Source of the DNA: Plectonema radiosum NIES-515
GTDB lineage: Bacteria; Cyanobacteriota; Cyanobacteriia; Cyanobacteriales; Nostocaceae
DNA: 35,027 nucleotides
Direction of reading: 5' to 3'
Assembly: GCF_025753815.1 (NCBI RefSeq)
Contig: NZ_JAOWRF010000153.1
Span: forward strand, 1 to 35,027
A model generated the notes under the pieces. It saw only the letters and a program-made list of their open reading frames with translations, did not search any database and had not been told where the DNA came from. This document shows positions 14,854 to 23,285 of this stretch, piece after piece. Numbering within the stretch: position 1 is the stretch's first letter; every line of letters begins with the position of its first letter. Position numbers and translations under genes: made by a program.

Positions 14854-15939
14854 TTGATTAACATCTAAGAGTGATTTTTCCTTAGCATCAACATTATCTG
14901 CATAATCAGACATAGAAACAAAATTATCTGCCGCATCTTTAATAAAACCAGCTACAGGTACAGCAATCAGCAATCCCAACAACCCACCAATATAAGTTCC
15001 TACTAGCAAAGAAACTAACACCCAGATTGGTCTAAGTCCTGTGAAACTACCTAAAATACGGGGAGCGATCGCTTGGTCAATTAACTGGTCAACTACAACA
15101 GATGCAGCTAAAACTTTTACTGCTAACCAAAAATCATGTGACGCTATGATTAAAGTTATCACCGCAAGACTTACCACATCACCAAAAGGAATTAAACTCA
15201 AAATTCCCACTCCCAAACCAAAGAGTAAAGCAAAGGGAACTTTGAGAAGCAAAAACACTATTGTCAGTGAAACTCCCATCAGCAAAGCCAAAGCTAGCTG
15301 ACCAATCAAATAATTTTGAAAATTTTTCTGAATCGACTGCCTTACCTTCTGACCAAAACTCCAAGGTAACTTTTGAAATATTCCATCCCATATTCTCTTG
15401 CCATCAGCTAAAAGGTAAAAAGTCAGCACTATTGTAATTAATGCCTCAGAAATACTATCAAAAGTTTCTATGACAATGCTAAAAACTTTATCTCCTAAAA
15501 ACTCCAACTCGTTAGGCAATCGGTCTGTTATTTGCGTAAATATTTGACTAAAATTTACTTTAAAACTGTGATTTATAGCCCAATCATTTAAAATCTGGAG
15601 TTTTTGCTCATTAGAATCAATCCATTGCGGAAGCTGTTTAACCATTTCGTGAAACTGCTCTAATACAATGGGAAGCAAAATAAGACCCAAACCAGCTAAA
15701 ATTATAATAGTTGAGAAAAAAACTAATGCGATCGCATAGCCACGCTTAACTCCACGTTCCTCAAGAATTGAAACGGGGTAATTCAAAATGAATGCTAGCA
15801 AAGTTGCCAAAATAAAAGTTGTCACCAAAGGTTGAAAATATTCAAAAAATCGAAATACTAGCCAACCATTGAGAAAGATTAAAGGAAATATCAGCGTTAT
15901 AATTAACCATTTAATTAATTGATTGAGTGAAACAGTCAT
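14851..15939 (-). CDS. AI-2E family (PerM/UPF0118) membrane permease
   Basis: From the ATG at 15939 the product is 362 residues with about seven to eight hydrophobic segments. It has the family arrangement: paired N-terminal helices, an amphipathic middle section (QLPQWIDSNEQKLQILNDW), then GQLALALLMGVSLTIVF, LFGLGVGILSLIPFGDVVSL, and the conserved C-terminal DQLIDQAIAPRILGSFTGLRPIWVLVSLLVG. Members have been linked to AI-2 export or to Na+/H+ antiport, but substrates are mostly unknown. The frame is open up to 16008, yet that part translates the GGATGAGCA palindrome (SIAHPKSGN), so the shorter start is preferred. The stop TAG is formed at the boundary with a MITE-like element, so the original C-terminus may have ended at this same codon or slightly beyond. 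Confidence 0.9.
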   Translation of the reverse strand: MTVSLNQLIKWLIITLIFPLIFLNGWLVFRFFEYFQPLVTTFILATLLAFILNYPVSILEERGVKRGYAIALVFFSTIIILAGLGLILLPIVLEQFHEMVKQLPQWIDSNEQKLQILNDWAINHSFKVNFSQIFTQITDRLPNELEFLGDKVFSIVIETFDSISEALITIVLTFYLLADGKRIWDGIFQKLPWSFGQKVRQSIQKNFQNYLIGQLALALLMGVSLTIVFLLLKVPFALLFGLGVGILSLIPFGDVVSLAVITLIIASHDFWLAVKVLAASVVVDQLIDQAIAPRILGSFTGLRPIWVLVSLLVGTYIGGLLGLLIAVPVAGFIKDAADNFVSMSDYADNVDAKEKSLLDVNQ

Positions 15940-15963
15940 AATTAATTTCAAATTACCAGATTT

Positions 15964-15984
15964 AGGATGAGCAATGCTCATCCT
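15964..15984. repeat. 21-nt palindrome upstream of the permease gene
   Basis: AGGATGAGCA, a central A, then TGCTCATCCT form an exact inverted repeat 25 nt before the preferred permease start. TTAGGAT recurs on both sides. It is an intergenic palindrome type common in cyanobacteria; it could also act as an operator, but nothing shows this. Confidence 0.7.
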
Positions 15985-16008
15985 ACAAATTTTAGGATAT
16001 AAAAGCAC

Positions 16009-16341
16009 AGATAATTATTGAGTTTGCTCACATTTTCGCCCTCAGGCGCTTTAGCCACTGGCTCACAGACAAAACCCGCCTACGCAGGTTAGGAAACCAT
16101 TGATTTTGTAGTCCGCTTCGCCCTCAGGCGCTTTAGCCTGAGGCTACAAATACAAAGCAGGCACACGCAGGCTTCAAAACGCTAGATTTTTCTAGTCCGC
16201 GCAGGCGGACTTCGTTCGTTTAGCCGCGACTTCTAGTCGTCAGGGCTTTATCTTACTTTTGTTTAGACGTTCCTTTCGTAACGTCTCTACGACGGTTACG
16301 ATATTTTTATTACTGTTAATTAAACGGACATGATATTATAC
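16009..16341. other. Intergenic stretch packed with short palindromic repeats
   Basis: No gene is visible. It holds CCCTCAGGCGCTTTAGCC...GGCTACAAA units (at about 16039 and 16120), an AAACCCGCCTACGCAGG unit, AGTCCGCGCAGGCGGACTTCG followed by TTTAGCCGCGACTTCTAGTCG (about 16192-16240), and a palindromic core TAGACGTTCCTTTCG...AACGTCTCTAC (16264-16290). These are stacked repeat families, probably not specific regulatory sites. It lies downstream of pyrFE and upstream of the permease gene, and could hold the permease promoter. Confidence 0.6.
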
Positions 16342-17769
16342 TTATTTCAAAGCTGAAAATTGCTCATCATTTATCCGTCCAGCTTGATACAGCGTTTGTG
16401 TAATTTCGGAAATAGTTAAAACTGCATGACCTTGATAACCATTTTCTCGTAATCTGTCTTTTACGCCATGTTCGTGGTCAATAAAAACTACAATATCATT
16501 CACATTTAATCCTGCCGATTTTAACTTTTCAGCCCCTTCCATAACACTTTTACCGCTGATGAGAATATCATCAACTACCGCAACTGTTTCCCCAGGATGA
16601 AAATCACCCTCAATTACTCTGCGGGTTCCGTGTGCTTTCACTTCTTTACGGGGAAAAATCATCGGACATTGAAGACGCAAAGATAAACCAGTAGCTGTAG
16701 GCAAAGAACCGTAGGGAATACCTGCTATTCTATCAAAATTTAGCTTGACCAAAATTTCTTCATAAGCAATAATAACTTGATTAAAAACTTGCGGATTAGA
16801 AATTATTTTGCGTAAATCGACGTAATAAGGAAATGTGGCTCCCGATGCTTGGACAAAGTTGCCAAACATAATACAGCCAATATCATAAAGTTGCAAAATT
16901 AAATCTTGTTGCGGATGTTGATCCAAAAAACAAACATCTGGCAACCATAGAGAACAGCTAGAAACATCTTGGATAATTTCAGCTTTTACTTGATTAATTT
17001 GGGCATTTAAAGACTGAACTTCTTGAGATAATTCTGTTGAACTCAACATATCTTGAGGAACCGGAATCAGCAAACCGTCACCATTCTTATTCAAACCAGC
17101 CGCTAAGACTTGATTAAGGTTGCCACCTTCTGCCCAGATACTACGAGCCATGATAATTCGTTCTGGCGCATCGGCTCGAATCCGGGCGAAAATATCAGGC
17201 TTTGTTGTTCCCACTTCTAAACATAATTGTTCTGGAGTACCCCAATTTTTTGATTCTTTTACTACTTGTAAATAAAAGGGTGTTTCCGCTGTCGGAAACT
17301 GCTGTAAAGATTGTGCGGATGAATTAGAAGTACAACACAAAACAAATACCGCCTTACCAGCATAAACCAAAAACGGTGCGACATTATCTTGTCCGGCATA
17401 GGGACTGAGAGTGATTGCATCCACATTCCATTCACTAAACACAGTGCGGGCGAAAATTGTGCTGGTATTTAAGTCACTGTGTTTTGCATCTAAAATAACT
17501 GGAATGTGAGGGGGGATAGAGAATAAAGTTTTTTGCAGCAATTCCAAACCAGGAATCCCCAAAGCTTGATAAAAGCCGAGTGTCGGTTTATAAACGCAAA
17601 CTTGTTCGGCTGTTTCGGCAATAATAAATTGCAACCAATCCGACAAACTAGAGATAATATCACTAGAAGCGTAGCGAGCAGGCATCATCTCTGGATTGGG
17701 ATCAAGCCCGACAAATAGTAAGCTTTGATTTTGGGCGATCGCCTGACTCAATTTATCAAAAAAATTCAT
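16342..17769 (-). CDS. pyrFE: Fused orotidine-5'-phosphate decarboxylase / orotate phosphoribosyltransferase
   Basis: The 475-residue protein carries both last steps of UMP synthesis in reverse domain order to reaction order. Residues 1 to about 270 are the decarboxylase, with the catalytic D94-x-K96-x-x-D99 (DAKHSD) and FVGLDPNPE. Residues about 285-475 are the phosphoribosyltransferase, with FDRIAGIPYGSLPTATGLS, FPRKEVKAHGTRR and the PRPP-binding VVDDILISGKS at 398-408. Both active sites look intact. The F-E fusion is a known arrangement in cyanobacteria. Channelling of OMP between domains is plausible. The gene stands alone, followed by a repeat-packed intergenic region. Confidence 0.95.
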   Translation of the reverse strand: MNFFDKLSQAIAQNQSLLFVGLDPNPEMMPARYASSDIISSLSDWLQFIIAETAEQVCVYKPTLGFYQALGIPGLELLQKTLFSIPPHIPVILDAKHSDLNTSTIFARTVFSEWNVDAITLSPYAGQDNVAPFLVYAGKAVFVLCCTSNSSAQSLQQFPTAETPFYLQVVKESKNWGTPEQLCLEVGTTKPDIFARIRADAPERIIMARSIWAEGGNLNQVLAAGLNKNGDGLLIPVPQDMLSSTELSQEVQSLNAQINQVKAEIIQDVSSCSLWLPDVCFLDQHPQQDLILQLYDIGCIMFGNFVQASGATFPYYVDLRKIISNPQVFNQVIIAYEEILVKLNFDRIAGIPYGSLPTATGLSLRLQCPMIFPRKEVKAHGTRRVIEGDFHPGETVAVVDDILISGKSVMEGAEKLKSAGLNVNDIVVFIDHEHGVKDRLRENGYQGHAVLTISEITQTLYQAGRINDEQFSALK

Positions 17770-17797
17770 ATTAAATATTTAAAACATCATACAAAAA

Positions 17798-17853
17798 CTA
17801 AGTTATGAGTTATAAATTCATAACTCATAACTCATAACTCATAACTCATAACT
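17798..17853. repeat. TAACTCA heptamer repeat with inverted arm
   Basis: Four perfect TAACTCA units and a fifth partial one run from about 17820 to 17853, preceded by AGTTATGAGTTAT, which is their inverted complement. A transcript would fold into a 13-bp hairpin. It lies between the molybdopterin oxidoreductase gene (ending at 17856) and pyrFE (starting at 17769). Confidence 0.85.
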
Positions 17854-17855
17854 TT

Positions 17856-18578
17856 CTACAACCCTCCATACCATTCATAACCCTGGTCTTCCCAGTAACC
17901 CTTCATCCGTGGCAAATCACTAATCAAAGTAACCTGAGTCACCCACTTACTCTGCTTATAACCAAGTTTAACTGGCGAAGCTAAACGCAAGGGGGCACCA
18001 TTATCAACTGGCAAAGGTTCACCATTTTTCTGATAAGCTAATAAAGTTTGGGGATGCAATACTGATGCAATATCCCAACTTTCGTAATAGCCATCAGCAG
18101 ATTTAAAGTAAGCAAATTTGACATTTGCTTTCGGTTGGGCAAGAGCGACAATTTCCCGCAGACGTATACCACCCCATTGCACAATCGCTGACCAACCTTC
18201 AACACAAATATGACGAATAATCATTGAAGTCAGTGGCAAAGCCTGAATATCTGTCATACTCAAGTTGAGAGGATTTTTGACATCGCCATCAACAATTAAG
18301 CGAAATTTTGCCTGGTCAATAATTGGAGTATCTTGGAAAGTATTAATTAGCAAATCAGAAGGTTTAATATCACTCTTGGAGAATTCCGGTACAGGCTTTT
18401 GGGGATTAAATAATAATGTTTCTACCTTTTGATTCAACGGTTCAGAAAGGTTATTCACAACATCACTAAATAGCGGTGTGCCGCAACCGCTAAGAAGAAA
18501 ACCCATGCCAGAAATGCCGGAAACTTGTAAAAATCTCCGACGTGTTAATTGAGAATTAGGTACGCGAATTAAATTCAT
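17856..18578 (-). CDS. Tat-exported molybdopterin oxidoreductase (sulfite-oxidase/MsrP fold)
   Basis: The ATG at 18578 is preceded by AAGGAA at suitable spacing; the codon before it (TTG) is a weaker choice. The protein (about 240 residues) has a twin-arginine signal (TRRRFLQVSG) followed by LLSGC, a lipobox-like site, so it may be a Tat-exported lipoprotein. The core is an Oxidored_molyb domain with the molybdenum-ligand cysteine C126 in IIRHICVEGWSA (numbered with the preceding TTG codon), VDGDVKNPLNLSMTDI at its start and a GAPLRLASPVKLGYKQSKWV block near the end. It resembles YedY/MsrP methionine-sulfoxide reductase subunits, but the substrate is unproven. It lies 50 nt downstream of a cytochrome b gene on the same strand, its probable electron-transfer partner. 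Confidence 0.88.
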   Translation of the reverse strand: MNLIRVPNSQLTRRRFLQVSGISGMGFLLSGCGTPLFSDVVNNLSEPLNQKVETLLFNPQKPVPEFSKSDIKPSDLLINTFQDTPIIDQAKFRLIVDGDVKNPLNLSMTDIQALPLTSMIIRHICVEGWSAIVQWGGIRLREIVALAQPKANVKFAYFKSADGYYESWDIASVLHPQTLLAYQKNGEPLPVDNGAPLRLASPVKLGYKQSKWVTQVTLISDLPRMKGYWEDQGYEWYGGL

Positions 18579-18631
18579 CAAATTATTCCTTTGTTATTTG
18601 TCTGAAGAACCGTCTATTTATCCCTTCACCA

Positions 18632-19231
18632 CTACCAAAACATCGATTCAGTCAACTGTTCACCTCCAGCTTTGCGCCCTAACTTTCGATGAATTAATAC
18701 AAACAGGATAACACTTGGTACTGAAGAAAAGTGAACAATTCTTAATGCTTCCCAACTGCCAAATGCATCAACAATCCAGGGAAATTGAGCAGGTTTATAC
18801 ATGCCTATTCCTGTAAATAAAGCCAGCAGTAAGATGGGAATAATAGCTGTATAAACCATGCGATGCCAAGCATAATTTAAACGCTTTGAGTTTTGAGTTT
18901 TTTGTAATGCTTTGATATCATTTATATTTACAAACCGATGTTGCCAGCGTCGGGTAATTAAAACATAAATTCCATACCACAATAGATTCAACGAAAATAA
19001 CCACATTGCCGCAAAATGCCAATGTCTGCCTCCCGCAAGCCAACCTCCCAAAGTAAATATGGGAGGAATTTGTAAACCTCCACGTCCGCCAAAAACAGGG
19101 TTAGCGTTGTAAATTTGTAGCCCACTAGTGAGCATGATAAATAAACTAATGATATTACAAGAGTGGAAAATCTTGGCACCTATTGCTTGGGTTGGCAACT
19201 TGCGACTTTTAGGGGGAACTGTCGAATCCAT
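18632..19231 (-). CDS. Four-helix membrane cytochrome b, partner of the molybdopterin enzyme
   Basis: The 199-residue protein has four membrane segments (about 22-42, 70-92, 123-143, 165-182). Histidines sit near their ends (H23, H70/H72, H123, H167, H181) as expected for heme b ligation in the cytochrome b561/Ni-hydrogenase-type family. It is upstream of, and probably cotranscribed with, the Tat-exported molybdopterin protein. It would carry electrons between the quinone pool and that enzyme, the role MsrQ/YedZ plays for MsrP. The fold here looks like the hydrogenase-type cytochrome b and not the usual YedZ. No other redox genes adjoin. Confidence 0.82.
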   Translation of the reverse strand: MDSTVPPKSRKLPTQAIGAKIFHSCNIISLFIMLTSGLQIYNANPVFGGRGGLQIPPIFTLGGWLAGGRHWHFAAMWLFSLNLLWYGIYVLITRRWQHRFVNINDIKALQKTQNSKRLNYAWHRMVYTAIIPILLLALFTGIGMYKPAQFPWIVDAFGSWEALRIVHFSSVPSVILFVLIHRKLGRKAGGEQLTESMFW

Positions 19232-19410
19232 AGATATTTATTGTTAAGAAGAGGTAAAGGGATAAATATTTGATTGTGTGTATTAAGCATTACTCAGCAA
19301 ATTTGCCCCTGGATAATGCTCGCGATGCTTTTTCCATCCTACCGTTGAGGGGAGTAGTGTGCGACTAATTTTTAACCATTACAATTCTTGTTGATGGGTT
19401 GTGAAAGTTT

Positions 19411-19490
19411 GCCGCTCTATAAAACTTATACAATCTTGGACAAAGCGCCAAGATGAGGTTTACTTCCTGCTTCAACCGGTCTAGAGCGGC
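19411..19490 (-). ncRNA. Candidate TnpB guide RNA (omega RNA / right-end RNA)
   Basis: GCCGCTCTA (19411-19419) pairs with TAGAGCGGC (19482-19490), the latter covering the last tnpB codons and its TAG stop. Inside, ATCTTGG...CCAAGAT (19433-19454) forms a second hairpin. The minus-strand segment GAAGCAGGAAGTAAACCTC next to it matches the kind of sequence found at tnpB 3' ends in cyanobacteria. Known TnpB proteins use an RNA made from exactly this place (tnpB 3' end through the element's right end). The guide would then be the DNA just beyond the element end, at lower coordinates. The exact right end was not determined. Confidence 0.5.
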
Positions 19491-20626
19491 AGATCCCGTC
19501 CACAGGCTTCTACAGCAGAGCTTGCCGCAGTTTCCGAATAACTAAAAATGTTTATCGAAGCATTCAAATCGCGATCAATAGAGATGCCACAGCTAGGACA
19601 GTCATAAGTCCTTAATCGTAATGGCATCCTTTGACGATGACCGCAGTTACTACAAAGTTGACTAGATGGATAAAACCTATCGATAACAACAACTTTGCTA
19701 CCATACCATTCGGTTTTGTACTCCAATTGCCTTCTAAATTCATAAAATCCCGAATCAGCAATTGCACCAGCTAACTTGTGGTTTTTCAACATACCTGACA
19801 CATTTAAGTTCTCAATCACAATCTCACCGTGGTTTTTAGTAAGATGTGATGTTAACTTGTGCGTAGCATCGTTACGAATATTGGCGATGCGAGCATGAAG
19901 CTTGGCTATTTTTTGTTTGGTTTTCTGGCGATTCTTCCCAAATTGTGTTTGCCTGGATAGCTTGCGTTGTAGAACATAAAGCTTTGTTTTATTAGTGCGG
20001 TAAGGTTTTAGTGCTGGATAAATAGTGCCATCACTCAACGTTGCCAGCACTTTGATACCCAAATCTACACCAACACGCCCAAGCTTTTTGTCGGTAATTA
20101 ATTGTTCTGCTTCAATTTTGAAAGCAATATACCATTCTCCTGCTTTGCGACTAATATTTACAGATTTAATTTTTTGATCGGCAACAGTCTCATGTAAACG
20201 GATTAAACCAATACGAGGTAACTGGATAAATCCATTTTTAATGGCAATAGCTCCATCCAGATAGAAATGGTCGTTGACAAATTTCTTCTTTCGTTTAGGT
20301 GTGCCACTACCTTTAACTTTCAAGTGGCGTTTCCAAGCATTATCTAAATCTCTGAGCGCTTGTTGCGGAGCGCACTTTGAGGAGTTATAAAACCATTTCT
20401 GTTCTGGTTTTACCTCGGCATTTAACTTCTTGTGAAGGTCAATTGCTGATGGGAATTTTGGTAAAGATTCCCCCCGCTCCTTAGCAATACTTCTAGCCTC
20501 AATTGCTTGGAAGCATTGCTGTAGTCCCCAGTTATATGCAAAACGAGCGCAGCCAGCATGTTGAGCTAGTAAAGAACGTTGCTTGTTATTCGGATTGAGC
20601 TTAGTTTTAAATCCTTTGAGCAGCAT
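19481..20626 (-). CDS. tnpB: TnpB, RNA-guided nuclease of an IS200/IS605-type element
   Basis: The 381-residue protein is a full-length TnpB: an N-terminal OrfB_HTH region (MLLKGFKTKLNPNNKQ...HAGCARFAYNWGL), the RuvC-like catalytic residues D188 (GVDLGIK), E272 (IVIENLNV) and D351/D353 (DRDLNASINI), and a zinc finger with C325, C328, C343, C346 (CSNCG...CPSCG). All key residues are present, so it may be active as a guided DNA nuclease. No tnpA is adjacent on either side, so this is a tnpB-only (IS1341-like) insertion that would need a transposase in trans. The 3' end overlaps a structured RNA candidate. Confidence 0.92.
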   Translation of the reverse strand: MLLKGFKTKLNPNNKQRSLLAQHAGCARFAYNWGLQQCFQAIEARSIAKERGESLPKFPSAIDLHKKLNAEVKPEQKWFYNSSKCAPQQALRDLDNAWKRHLKVKGSGTPKRKKKFVNDHFYLDGAIAIKNGFIQLPRIGLIRLHETVADQKIKSVNISRKAGEWYIAFKIEAEQLITDKKLGRVGVDLGIKVLATLSDGTIYPALKPYRTNKTKLYVLQRKLSRQTQFGKNRQKTKQKIAKLHARIANIRNDATHKLTSHLTKNHGEIVIENLNVSGMLKNHKLAGAIADSGFYEFRRQLEYKTEWYGSKVVVIDRFYPSSQLCSNCGHRQRMPLRLRTYDCPSCGISIDRDLNASINIFSYSETAASSAVEACGRDLPL

Positions 20627-20911
20627 TTTTTAATCTTGCACTTTTGAAAACAGTTAAATTTTTGACATCTAGTCGCTGAGGATAGGTAAATGTTCAAGAT
20701 TGAGGGAGATTGTCTAATTATTTTACTTCAGTCTAATACCCTACAGAAATACGCTTCCTTGAAATTGAGCGATTAATCGCTCACCCTGGGGGTTCAGAAG
20801 TCGCTCATGACTTGTTAATCTTTGGCAGTAACCCAATAAAAGTTACCTGCACCACTAACAAATAAACTATATAATCAGAGATGATTCTAGTGAGCTATTA
20901 AGGATAAACTC
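20627..20911. other. Left flank of the tnpB element and intergenic repeats
   Basis: No tnpA and no other ORF was found. A perfect 16-nt palindrome GAGCGATTAATCGCTC lies at about 20768-20783, followed by AGTCGCTCATGACT; related GAGCGATAAATCGCTC occurs at 26422. The left boundary of the insertion sequence should lie between 20627 and about 20760 but was not resolved. Confidence 0.5.
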
Positions 20912-21736
20912 TTAAATTTGCCGTTTAAAAATCACCATATCAGTACCGACAACGGGGTTACGCGCTACTAATTTATCTTGAGAGTCGGTAATTTCCAAAT
21001 GGCTGAAATCCAGTTCCTTCGTGCGTTGGAAAATATCGGCGGCTAGTTTGTCTTGTTGAGATTCTTTCAAAGTGTACCAATCGTCACTAATAGTTACAGT
21101 GAGATTGCTGGTGCTAAAGTTGGCTTGTATAGATTTTATGAGACTGGAGGCAAAGCGATCGCTAATTTCTCCTACTTGATTTTGAATCGCTGCAATCAAT
21201 TGTTGTTCTGGTGTTAATTCTAATATTGGTTCTGGTGTCGGTGTCGGTGTCGGTGTCGGTTCCGGTTCCGGTGGAGGAATTTCGGCTGATGGGGGCGTAA
21301 TTTCTACTGGTGGCTGCGGTTCTGGTATGATTTCTACTGGTAGCGTAGTTATAGTTGGAGATGGTGTTTCTTCGGTTGGGGGAACAGTTGCCACTTCAGC
21401 AGGTTTATTATTTACCACCGTTGAAGTAGTCCAAATCAAAATTACCGAAATTGCAGCAATGATACCAGTCAAAGCTGTATTTGACAGCTTTGCTGACAAA
21501 TTCTCTGGTAACAAAGAGCGAATTTTGGCTAAAATTCCACCCCAGAAACTAGGAGTTTGCTTAGTACCCAGTGCGGGTTCTGTCTCCAGTTTTTCCACGG
21601 CACCTTCTAAAGCACCAATTGTTCGGTGCAGAAGTTTGATAGTTTGCGCTTTCCAAAATGGTTGCATTTGAGTTCGTCGCTGTCTGGATGACGATTGACT
21701 CGGTTGAGGTTCTGGTTTCGGGTTGTCTTGTGACAT
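20912..21736 (-). CDS. One-TM protein with Pro/Thr linker, unknown function
   Basis: The 274-residue protein starts after AGGAAA, a plausible ribosome binding site. It has a Gln/Ser/Pro-rich N-terminus, a short basic/amphipathic region (FWKAQTIKLLHRTIGALEGAVEKLE, about 27-51), one membrane helix (about 89-107), a Pro/Glu/Thr-rich linker with PTPTPTPTPEP (about 120-170), and a compact C-terminal domain of about 100 residues (LTPEQQLIAAIQNQVGEISDRFASSLIKSIQANF...TDMVIFKRQI). The linker suggests the C-terminal domain stands away from the membrane on the periplasmic side. The linker DNA is a GGTGTC hexamer repeat. The family is not one I can name; it looks cyanobacterial. It diverges from the metallophosphoesterase gene. 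Confidence 0.75.
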   Translation of the reverse strand: MSQDNPKPEPQPSQSSSRQRRTQMQPFWKAQTIKLLHRTIGALEGAVEKLETEPALGTKQTPSFWGGILAKIRSLLPENLSAKLSNTALTGIIAAISVILIWTTSTVVNNKPAEVATVPPTEETPSPTITTLPVEIIPEPQPPVEITPPSAEIPPPEPEPTPTPTPTPEPILELTPEQQLIAAIQNQVGEISDRFASSLIKSIQANFSTSNLTVTISDDWYTLKESQQDKLAADIFQRTKELDFSHLEITDSQDKLVARNPVVGTDMVIFKRQI

Positions 21737-21833
21737 GAAAGTTTCCTGACGTTACAGCACGGTGCGGATCAAAGGGGATAAATTCTTATCGATAGTGTGT
21801 CTTCAGCCTTAATGTATCACCCTCTCTCTTTCG

Positions 21834-21870
21834 CCAGTTCGACGGAATGCAAACCGTTCCGTCGAACTGG
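21834..21870. repeat. Perfect 14-bp hairpin between divergent genes
   Basis: CCAGTTCGACGGAA (21834-21847) and TTCCGTCGAACTGG (21857-21870) are exact complements with a 9-nt loop. There is no T-run on either side. It lies midway between two divergent starts (21736 and 21920), so it could be an operator for both genes, an mRNA leader structure or a repeat-family member. Confidence 0.7.
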
Positions 21871-21919
21871 ACTCACTTGATGAGTTCTGATAATTGCTTC
21901 ATTTGAAATTGAGTTAACT

Positions 21920-22828
21920 ATGAGCCTAAAACGCCGACAATTTTTATTATTCTCTAGTTTGAGTGCGTTGGCGACAGCCACTCCCTACAGGAGTATCGCA
22001 GCAGTCGTTTATGCTGGTAAAAGCTTTAGTCGTCAGATTAACCCCAAATTTGCGAAAAAAGACTTATTATTACGTTTTGTTTCTGTAGCAGATACGGGAA
22101 CTGGTGCAAAAGGACAATATGATGTCGCTCAAGCTATGACGAATTATCACAGCAAAAATCCCTACGATTTAATCGTTTTGGCTGGAGATAACATCTATAC
22201 TAATGGCGAAATCGAAAAAATCGGCGAAGTCTTTGAGCGTCCCTATGCATCTTTGCTTAAACAAAACGTCAAATTTCAAGCTTGTTTAGGCAATCATGAT
22301 ATTCGCACGGCAAATGGCGAAAAGCAACTTAAATATGCCGGCTTTAATATGAAAGGACGCTACTACACTTTTAGTCGTGGACTTGTGCAATTTTTCGCGT
22401 TGGATACCAACGACAATGCAGACTGGAAAAACCAGCTTTCTTGGTTAGAGCAAGAATTAAGTCGCTCTCAAGCAACTTGGAAAGTAGTCTTTGGTCATCA
22501 TCCAATTTATGCGTCAGGTGTTTATGGAAGTAATCCAGCTTTTATTCAAACCTTCACTCCCCTCTTCCAAAAATACAGCGTTCAGCTTTATATCAACGGT
22601 CACGAACACCATTATGAGCGTACTCGTGCGATTAATGGAACAACTTATATAATTTGTGGTGCTGGTGCAGGTAATCGTCCTGTAGGCAAAAACAAATGGA
22701 CTGAATATTCTACCAGCAATTTGAGTTTTGCGGCATATGAAGTATATGCAGATAAAATAGAAGTTAGCGCGATCGGCATTGATAACCGCGTTTTTGATCG
22801 AGGAGTTATTCCTCTAAAATCAACATAA
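21920..22828 (+). CDS. Exported metallophosphoesterase (purple-acid-phosphatase-like)
   Basis: The 302-residue protein starts with a KRRQF signal segment and a hydrophobic stretch to about residue 30, consistent with Tat or Sec export. The calcineurin-like core shows the metal-site series: D58 (VADTG), GDN (LAGDNIYTNG), GNHD (CLGNHDIR), GHHP (VVFGHHPIYASG) and GHEHHYERT (NGHEHHYERT), all intact. Proteins of this form are bimetal acid phosphatases, here probably periplasmic and used to release phosphate from organic esters. The substrate is not defined. No Pho-box could be confidently read upstream. The gene is followed 53 nt later by an orphan antitoxin-like gene on the same strand. Confidence 0.88.
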   Translation: MSLKRRQFLLFSSLSALATATPYRSIAAVVYAGKSFSRQINPKFAKKDLLLRFVSVADTGTGAKGQYDVAQAMTNYHSKNPYDLIVLAGDNIYTNGEIEKIGEVFERPYASLLKQNVKFQACLGNHDIRTANGEKQLKYAGFNMKGRYYTFSRGLVQFFALDTNDNADWKNQLSWLEQELSRSQATWKVVFGHHPIYASGVYGSNPAFIQTFTPLFQKYSVQLYINGHEHHYERTRAINGTTYIICGAGAGNRPVGKNKWTEYSTSNLSFAAYEVYADKIEVSAIGIDNRVFDRGVIPLKST

Positions 22829-22881
22829 TTATTTACCGTGTATGCAGATAAATTAAGATATTCCACCCCAAGGGGGTTGAT

Positions 22882-23274
22882 ATGACTAGCACATTGAATA
22901 GAGAAGAATACATTAAGCTGCTTGCCGAAACTTTGCCACGAGTCATTGATAGCGTTGAAGAGTATAAGCGTTTATTAAATGAGGTAGAAAAACTCATGGA
23001 TTTGGGCGAAAACTTGACAGCAGAACAAGTTGAAGTGTTACAGTTGTTAGTAACAGTAATTGAACAGTATGAAAAGAAACACTATCAATTGAAAGCTGCA
23101 ACTCCTCATGATGTATTGCATGAATTGATACTGGCACGAGATTTAAAACAAAAAGACTTAGTAGAAATTTTTGGTTCGTCGGGATTTACTTCAGAAGTGA
23201 TAAATGGAAAAAGACTCTTTCAAGCCAAAGCATTAGGAACCTTCTTTCATGTATCACCTGCGCTATTTTTGTAA
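22882..23274 (+). CDS. HigA-like antitoxin / HTH regulator, orphan
   Basis: The 130-residue protein resembles the COG5499 HigA group. Its N-terminal helical part is IDSVEEYKRLLNEVEKLMD and its middle part AEQVEVLQLLVTVIEQYEKKHYQ. The C-terminal helix-turn-helix is DVLHELILARDLKQKDLVEIFGSSGFTSEVINGKRLFQAKALGTFFHVSPALFL. The family normally sits beside a HigB RNase toxin and both binds DNA and neutralises it. No toxin ORF fits in the 53 nt upstream, and the next 140 nt downstream hold a terminator and a MITE-like element. The start has a strong AAGGGGG ribosome binding site. It is therefore an orphan antitoxin, either a relic after toxin loss or a stand-alone regulator. Confidence 0.8.
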   Translation: MTSTLNREEYIKLLAETLPRVIDSVEEYKRLLNEVEKLMDLGENLTAEQVEVLQLLVTVIEQYEKKHYQLKAATPHDVLHELILARDLKQKDLVEIFGSSGFTSEVINGKRLFQAKALGTFFHVSPALFL

Positions 23275-23285
23275 GTGAAAAAATA

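Noticed and set aside
15940-16008. 23-residue N-terminal extension of the AI-2E permease
   Set aside because: It translates an intergenic palindrome from a GTG start; the ATG at 15939 begins the hydrophobic family N-terminus.
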